Assembly (NCBI GenBank): GCA_028551475.1
Contig: CM052359.1
Coordinates: 6,263,583 to 6,327,582 of the forward strand
DNA: 64,000 bases
Direction of reading: 5' to 3'
Source: Casuarina equisetifolia
Taxonomy: Eukaryota; Streptophyta; Magnoliopsida; Fagales; Casuarinaceae
The notes below the pieces were generated by a model. The model did no database searches, was not told the DNA's origin, and was given only the letters and a program-made list of their open reading frames with translations. The position numbers were made by a program, and so were the translations under genes. This document shows, piece after piece, positions 57,833 through 64,000 of this stretch (within the stretch, counting starts at the first letter, position 1; each line of letters begins with the position of its first letter).

Positions 57833-58914
57833 ATGGCTTCCCTCTTTTCTTCCAGTGTGTTGTCCCTCCTCCTTCTGTCTCTTCTAGGGACTGCCAATGC
57901 CGGTAACTTCCACCAGGACTTCGACGTTACCTGGGGAGACGGCCGTGGTAAGATACTCAACAACGGCGACCTTCTTACTCTCTCACTTGACAAAGCTTCT
58001 GGCTCAGGATTCCAGTCCAGGAATGAATATCTCTTTGGAAAGATTGATATGCAACTCAAGCTTGTTCCAGGAAACTCTGCCGGCACTGTCACTGCCTATT
58101 ACGTAAACTTTCCTGCCACCGGAATTTCGTTCCATTCTAAACACATGTACATGTTCAATAGCTAACGCATATGCCCTCTTCAAATTTCTATGTTCACAGA
58201 TGTCCTCTAAAGGGTCTACATGGGATGAAATAGACTTTGAGTTCTTGGGAAATCTGAGCGGTGATCCTTATATACTTCACACTAACGTGTTCAGCCAAGG
58301 CAAGGGAAACAGAGAGCAACAGTTCTATCTCTGGTTTGACCCAACTGCTGATTTCCACACGTATTCCATCCTTTGGAATCCCCAACGCATTATGTTAGAA
58401 TTTCTCCCTTTGCACGCATACTGCTGTCTCAAAAAATTGTTTTTTTCCATTGCGATCCATTTCGACCCTTGCTTGACCGTCTGTATTGACTCTTACCCTT
58501 TTTTGCTTCAGCTTCTACGTGGATGCTACCCCCATCAGAGAGTTCAAGAACATGGAATCAATTGGTGTTCCATTTCCGAAGAAGCAGCCAATGAGAATCT
58601 ACTCTAGCCTCTGGAATGCTGATGATTGGGCCACAAGGGGTGGAGCTGTCAAGACAGATTGGACGAACGCCCCTTTCACTGCTTCCTATACAAACTTCAA
58701 CGCCAATGCTTGTGTTTGGTCCTCTGGGGCATCTTCCTGTGGTACGAGCAGTTCATCTTCTAGCTCTGGCAGTGATGCTTGGCTCTCACAAGAGTTGGAC
58801 TCGACAAGCCAGGAGAGATTGCGATGGGCGCAGAAGAACTACATGATATACGACTACTGCAGAGATACAAAAAGGTTTCCCCAAGGCCTTCCTGCCGAAT
58901 GCACCGCATCATAG
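57833..58914 (+). CDS. XTH: Xyloglucan endotransglucosylase/hydrolase, copy E
   Basis: Exons 57833-58102, 58200-58393, 58512-58914; 867 nt, 288 aa, intact. Signal peptide GTANA|GNF, catalytic [11 protein letters not shown] (Glu100/Asp102/Glu104), glycosylation Asn108, tail [15 protein letters not shown]. The protein differs from copy A at very few positions (for example Asn43 for Ser, Ser for Thr in the Ser-rich loop). The intron 1 donor is GTAAAC, and the intron 2 donor is GTTAGA where A and C have GTAAGA. If the second donor were skipped, the frame would continue 41 codons into the intron and stop. Confidence 0.95.
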
Positions 58915-59923
58915 AAGACAAAGGATCACAACCCTTGCGTACTTTTTTTTTTTTTTTTTTGACTTTACCCATTTGATTAATTTTTTGTCACCAATCTAAG
59001 GGAAGACCCATTATAAAATTCTTTTATTCCTTTAAAATGTTTTGAGGTTTAATTTCTTCTCGCACTCCAAACCAGGCCTCTGTCTCTCTTAATCCAAAGA
59101 TATTGTTAACCGATAAGTCAAACGAGTGTTGGAATATGTTAAAAAGTGCTTAAGGTAGTAATTGTGGTAGGAAGGAGGTGAATTCGCGTGCACGTTGTGG
59201 GAGGTTGGCTAATACCTAACATGAAGAAGATAACCTAAAAGCTGGAATGGACCCAGAAAAAGGATAAAACAAAAGAAAAGGCGAAAAGGAAGTTCAACCT
59301 CTCCACAAACTACATTAACATCCCTTCGGCAATTAAGGTCAAAGTTCTCATGATTCCGTATTACCAATTGTTCTAAATATATCAACAAGAACAAGGGAAT
59401 TATTATTCTATATAATTAATCATTATACTCGAGATTCTAGACAATCCATACCTATAGAAACTCTTTGAATCTAAGCCATATGAAGTGAAGGTAGCATACA
59501 GGGCTGTAATTAGAAACTTTATGAATCGAAGCCATATGTTTGGTTAATTATATCTTTCTATTCTAAGTTTCTACCTCTTTGATTGTCTTGGTTCGGTTTT
59601 CTTCTAACGCAAACAAATTGGTCTTTATTTCAATTGCTCCAACGAGTCGATTCAAGTATCGTTTATATTTGAGTTAGATTTCCAATAATGGAAAATGATG
59701 GATGGACGGGCTTGTTTAGGGTTAATTTGGTTAATGTGATCCGGTTTGCTCCAAGCAAGGCTATTAAGGTGATTAGTTAATAATTCTAAGTTGATGCAGG
59801 GGATCATATATTGACTGTTGTATATCATATATATTCTTGTTTAGAATTCCAAATTTGAGTATTTCTTTGCTGAGCAAGTTTCTTTCCCATTTCCTGTCTT
59901 GCGACAGCCTTGGTTAAGTTTAG
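58915..59923. other. 3' flank of XTH E
   Basis: Matches the XTH C flank and then, from about 59600, the sequence right of the LINE (51675 onward). It therefore contains the unoccupied LINE site near 59605-59620. No gene seen. Confidence 0.65.
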
Positions 59924-60355
59924 TCCGCCGCCGTTTCCAATCTTCTCCGCCGGGAAGAAAATCCTTCACCGGATCTGTTACAAACCACAGAATCCGAATT
60001 TAGACAAACAGATTTAACCTTCGACTGCAATTTCTACTTCGCCCAGTCTTTACAATACACAACCCAACCACGGATAATGCTCAGAACAGCACACCAACAT
60101 GGCAAAGCAACGAAGCTAGAGAGGCATCAGGATCCAGCACTGTCTGACTTCGTTTCTAAGTCAATCAAACTCGGATTCCCAGCTCTCCCAACATTCCAGA
60201 TTTTCGCTTCTAAACTCGAAAAAATCAAACACAGCAGAAGGGATAATACGGAAATGAGAGAAAGATCGCACTTTGAAGCAGATTGTATTGCTGGGTCTGG
60301 CTTGGATGCTGTCGTCCGACTGCGTGAGCACTGGATTCTAATTTCGGCTGGATGA
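59924..60355 (+). other. Open frame shared by both duplicated blocks, copy 2
   Basis: 144 codons open between TAG at 59921 and TGA at 60353; first ATG at 60077 (92 aa). Same frame as 51982-52449 with a 30-nt deletion after MLRTAHQHG. No recognisable domain. Confidence 0.3.
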
Positions 60356-62020
60356 AGCTCCCACGTCTGTACAGAGAAAGATCTTTTACGTGCTACGTGG
60401 CATGCAAGGGGATACTGACTGATAAAGAAGAATATAATTAATCTTAGTAAAGGCAGATAAGATAAAGTTCTCAATATTAATAAAATTTATAAAAATATCA
60501 AGATAAAATAAAGCTTTTAAATAATTCAGGAAATATAAGGTTCCTAAGAAGCAGGAAACAAAAGGTTACTGAAAAATTAGAATGTAGAAGTAAAGTTGCA
60601 GTCAAACTAAAAAAGATAGATGAAAATTTTTTATAAAAAGGAGGCTAAGGTTGGGGAAAAGGCATCCACAATAAAAGATATTCAAGGAATCTTATTATTT
60701 AGAATTTACATATCTTTATTAATTAGAGTTTAAATAATTTTTAATAAATAATATTCAATTGTTCTTTAATATTATCTATTGCTTTTAGGATTATTGAGGT
60801 TGTTCTTTTAGATTCATCATTTGTTCTTATTTTATTTCATTGAGGATTATTTGGATTATTACAAAGAACAATGAAAGATTTTGGAGTTACTGTTTCAGTT
60901 TTACTTTTGGGCCCAAAAGGCTTAAATAATTTTTTAAACTTTAATAATTAGAGTTTAAATAGGTTTTTAGTGAGTAATATTTAATTGTTCTTTAATATTA
61001 TCTATTGCTTTTAAGACTTTTGGGATTGTTCTTTCATATTTGTTGTTATTCTTATTTTATTCTATTGAGAATTATTTGGATCGTTGCAAGGAACAATGAA
61101 TGATTTTGGAGTTCTTATTGTAGGAAAATTTAATTTTACTTTTGGGCCCAAAGGACTTAAATTTTACATTTCATTGTACCATATTTTTATTTAAGATGAT
61201 GATTGAAGTAATTTTTTGGCATTACTGTTTTCTCAAAATTGTATCTTTGGTACATGAAGGGGAAAAAAAATAGATTTCTAGGTTTATTTCTTCCTTTTTC
61301 TATTTTTGAAATTCCAAACCGCCAGTTGACCAAGACATGGTGGAGAAAACATTATAAGAGCACTCATTCATAAATCGGTTAGCAATGACCATTGAATAGT
61401 TTCTTTAGAATAAATCTGTCTGCCGAAATCACCGAAAGCTTCAAAAGATAAAAATCAACGACATTCAACTTCCACGACTGAGACATCAAACTCTGCTTAG
61501 AACACTATCAAAGGAGATGTTCAGAAAGTTCTTCTTACGGAATACTCTATAGGATGCATGTGAGCATTTCTTCAATATCAACTATTTTGAATCTACCTAG
61601 TCCAAAAATATAAAGGCAAAGCTTTGAAAACCAAGCAAGTTTACATATACATTACTTAGATTACCCTTAAAGAAAAGGTCAAGAAGAAGCAGTTCATGGG
61701 CTCTTTTTATTCCTAGTGCACCTTTTTGTAGAGTGATTAAGTAAATACTAATTCAACAACAACCATTCAATTGCGAGTCATAAAAAAAAAAAAAAAAACA
61801 TTGAGGCCAAAAATCTGATATGAGTATCAAAATTTTGATGGCAAACATGTCTGGTGTCTACACTCTAAAACAAAATTTTCACGGTACCAAAATCACGAGG
61901 ATCACAATTTCTTAGATGCCTACAAATCTCCAGTAAATGAAATTAACTGATTACGTGAACTCACTAGTGTCGAGACAATAAAAACAAAACAAACAAACCA
62001 GACACTTGAAACAACTCTCT
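60356..62020. other. AT-rich tail of block 2 and 3' flank of the Alba gene
   Basis: AT-rich repeats shared with block 1 up to about 61550, then unique sequence. A poly-A run (61781-61798) is the only other feature. The stretch near 62020 is probably the 3' UTR of the Alba gene. Confidence 0.5.
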
Positions 62021-63820
62021 TCAACTTTGTTCTTCCACATCTCCACCATCCCTTTCCTCTGCAGCAGCCGCCATCAGTTCATCGAAGTTTTCAGTCTTTC
62101 CCAACAATATTTCGATCTGAGGGAGATTCAAAAAAGTCATCGAAAATAAACATGACTGCAAATTGTGGGAAATTCACCAAGATGACATCAATACAAAACT
62201 ATGTTTTTTCCTCTCTGTGTGTATGCACGTATTTCACTAGATTTAAAACCCAACCCCTCACCACCTGATTTAACAAACGTAGCATAAGTATAAGAGAATA
62301 ACTAAAAATACCAAAATACTTCCTCTAGGGCTGAGCCTAATAAATTCAAGGCCTCATTCTGCAACCTCCCACTTAACATTCATATTTGATAAGACATGAG
62401 TAATAGTAATTCTAAAAACAAACTCGCATCTGCCTTACCTTTGCTTTTTGGATAGGTCTTCCCCTAGAATCATCCTTTATATCAACGGTTGAGGTCATGA
62501 TTTCTGCTTAGTGATCGATATTTTGTATGAGAATCAGACCCTACTTGTATGCTCAAGATATTAGAAAAACACATGGAAGACAAAAGATCTTACTCTTCTC
62601 AACAGCCAATCCATTATTTTTCAGAATTTCGGCTATAGTCACAACTGTGGCAATGGCTGCAAACGTAACCAAAAAAAAAAAAAAACCATTAACATGCACT
62701 TGTCCCAATAAAGGATGATGATTCCACATTTCAAAGCCAAAGAATCAAAATTCCCAGCACATGCCTTCCAATGACAGTTGGACACAAATTATCCACACAC
62801 AAAAATGGTTCCAACAATCAGCTGACTGAAGCATATGACCAGCAGGACTTTTATTTTTAAACAATTGCAATCATCCATCAAGGAGTGTAACACATCAGAT
62901 GATAATTAGCTACAGAAAAGGCATATCAAATGCACATGACTATGGTCCAAAAGTAACGGAACAGTCACATCGAATACATACATATCTATCACACACACAC
63001 ACATAGACAGAGAGCACTGTTTATCCATCCATCCTCTGGGAAACCAAGGCAGAGAGTTCTTAAGGCACATGAGAAACCATGCCTGAGAACCGTAGAGCTA
63101 TTCACATCATATTTGGACAATGAAGCCCCCTTTATTACACGTCAATCTATAATTAGGTTACAGAAAGGAAGGCACATGGGAATGAGAACAGAAGCAAGAT
63201 TGCTATTTGAATTCACACAAAGACCCCCGTAAATAATCAGCTGTTAGCCACAATCTACTCACTCAGAAATAATACTTCGCAGTTTCTGCGAATATATATA
63301 GATATATATATTTACGCACAGCAGAGTAGTATCATAGTTATGTCATTTGATTCACAGGAGAGCTAAAACGATGTAAATTTGGGAATTTAGGAAATGAAGG
63401 AAAGTGAATAAATAGATTTTCAGCAAATACGGATATAACCGAATGAAACATTACCCATTCCAAGGGCAGACAGCTCAACCTCGTTATGCTGTTGCATGTA
63501 CCTCTGCAACACGAAATATGAGATCAATTACACCCACCATTAACCGAATACAACAGGCAAATAAATAAATAAATAAATAAGAAATGTATACAGTCCCTAA
63601 AAAGCATTAAAAATCACCAAGTTAGGCAGATTCAGCAACCGGAGGGAACAGATAAAACCCAGATGGCAAAAAGGAACATTCAATTAGCAAGGGAGAGAAC
63701 CTTGGCGAGATTGACATAGAAGAACAGGGGTTTCTTAGTGTTGGAGACTTGGATCCGGTTCTTCTTGTGGGCTTCTCCTACCAGATTGATGGCATTCACT
63801 CCCTCCGTGATCTCTTCCAT
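62021..63820 (-). CDS. Alba-domain DNA/RNA-binding protein, At2g34160-like
   Basis: Small Alba-superfamily protein. Exons 63701-63820, 63455-63503, 62594-62656, 62439-62503, 62021-62116; 393 nt, 130 aa, all in frame. The N-terminus MEEITEGVNAINLVGEAHKK leads into the Alba fold: NRIQVSNTKKPLFFYVNLAK, ELSALGMAIATVVTIAEIL, and VDIKDDSRGRPIQKAKIEI with the basic loop expected to touch nucleic acid. An acidic tail ends the protein. It matches Arabidopsis At2g34160 along its length. Plant Alba proteins bind RNA and DNA:RNA hybrids; the role of this one cannot be told from the sequence. Confidence 0.94.
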
Positions 63821-64000
63821 TGAGCTCCACTGACCAGAACCCTAACCCTAAATTTCTGTCTCTTCACCCGATGAGATTCGGGATTGGTATCAGAGGAAAC
63901 GGAACAACGCAAAAACAAAGCAGTTGAGTTAATGAGCCGGCGGCCCACGTTCTGCAAGACGGATTTGGTTATACCACTTCCCTGCTTTTAAATGCCAAGG
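63821..64000. promoter_or_regulatory. 5' UTR and promoter region of the Alba gene
   Basis: Directly upstream of the minus-strand start codon, up to the window edge. No definite TATA box was picked out. Confidence 0.4.

Larger units (their letters stand above)
54594..61550 (+). repeat. Tandem XTH block, copy 2 (XTH D + E + flanks)
   Basis: Matches block 1 (45817-54440) in order and orientation, without the LINE and with a full first gene. The right limit is set by the last clear match (CTTACGGA(A/G)TA), at about 61550 here and 54437 in block 1. Confidence 0.85.

Noticed and set aside
57736..58092. 118-codon frames antisense to XTH exon 1, repeated at copies A and E
   Set aside because: Recurs only because the XTH exons are duplicated; the GH16 frame on the other strand accounts for the conservation.
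60127..60474. 115-codon minus-strand frame in block 2
   Set aside because: The block-1 counterpart is open for only 71 codons in this direction, so it is less conserved than the plus-strand frame reported instead.

Overview
This is nuclear DNA of a dicot plant, most likely a perennial. The evidence is the set of plant orthologs (NPF6.2, a mitochondrial-type PPR protein, SNU13, PIG-O, SEC11, a DNAJB12-type J protein, XTH genes and an Alba protein), intron-rich genes with AT-rich introns, and long AT-rich spacers holding Ty1/copia, LINE and SINE-like insertions. I cannot name the species. The coding regions are single-copy housekeeping genes except for one tandem and inverted gene cluster. All exon joins were placed by hand from GT/AG (once GC/AG) signals, reading frame and recalled family sequences; no alignment or transcript was available.

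Layout. 0.4-3.6 kb (-): NPF6.2-type nitrate/peptide transporter. 5.9-7.8 kb: a tandem duplication of about 630-660 bp, one copy split by a solo LTR. 8.0-10.4 kb (+): intronless PPR gene similar to At4g32430. 10.9 kb (-): tRNA-Ser(AGA). 11-13 kb: inverted and tandem repeats. 13.8-16.1 kb (-): SNU13. 17.4-27.2 kb (-): 20-exon PIG-O gene with a GC-AG first intron. 27.5-30.9 kb (+): SEC11 signal peptidase, head-to-head with PIG-O over about 254 bp. 33.2-34.3 kb (-): J-domain membrane protein. 37.2-42.7 kb (-): complete-ended but coding-defective Ty1/copia element. 42.9-58.9 kb: five xyloglucan endotransglucosylase/hydrolase (XTH) loci. 62.0-63.8 kb (-): Alba-domain protein.

The XTH cluster is the most distinctive part. 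Four genes look intact: A at 43-44 kb (-), C at 48-49 kb (+), D at 55-56 kb (+) and E at 58-59 kb (+). The fifth, B at 46.3 kb, has lost its whole catalytic core by an internal deletion but keeps its promoter, signal peptide and C-terminal tail as an uninterrupted 51-codon frame. B+C and D+E with their flanks form a direct tandem duplication (about 45.8-54.4 and 54.6-61.5 kb). A is an inverted copy that looks closer to E than C is. Paralogous flanks give empty-site evidence for the copia insertion beside A and the LINE insertion beside C. XTHs are secreted enzymes that cut and rejoin xyloglucan in the cell wall, so the cluster probably supplies dosage or tissue-specific variants of one wall-loosening activity.

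The other genes act separately: membrane transport, organelle RNA processing, splicing and snoRNP assembly, GPI-anchor synthesis, ER protein processing, ER chaperoning, and nucleic-acid binding. PIG-O and SEC11 both work in the ER and share a promoter interval.
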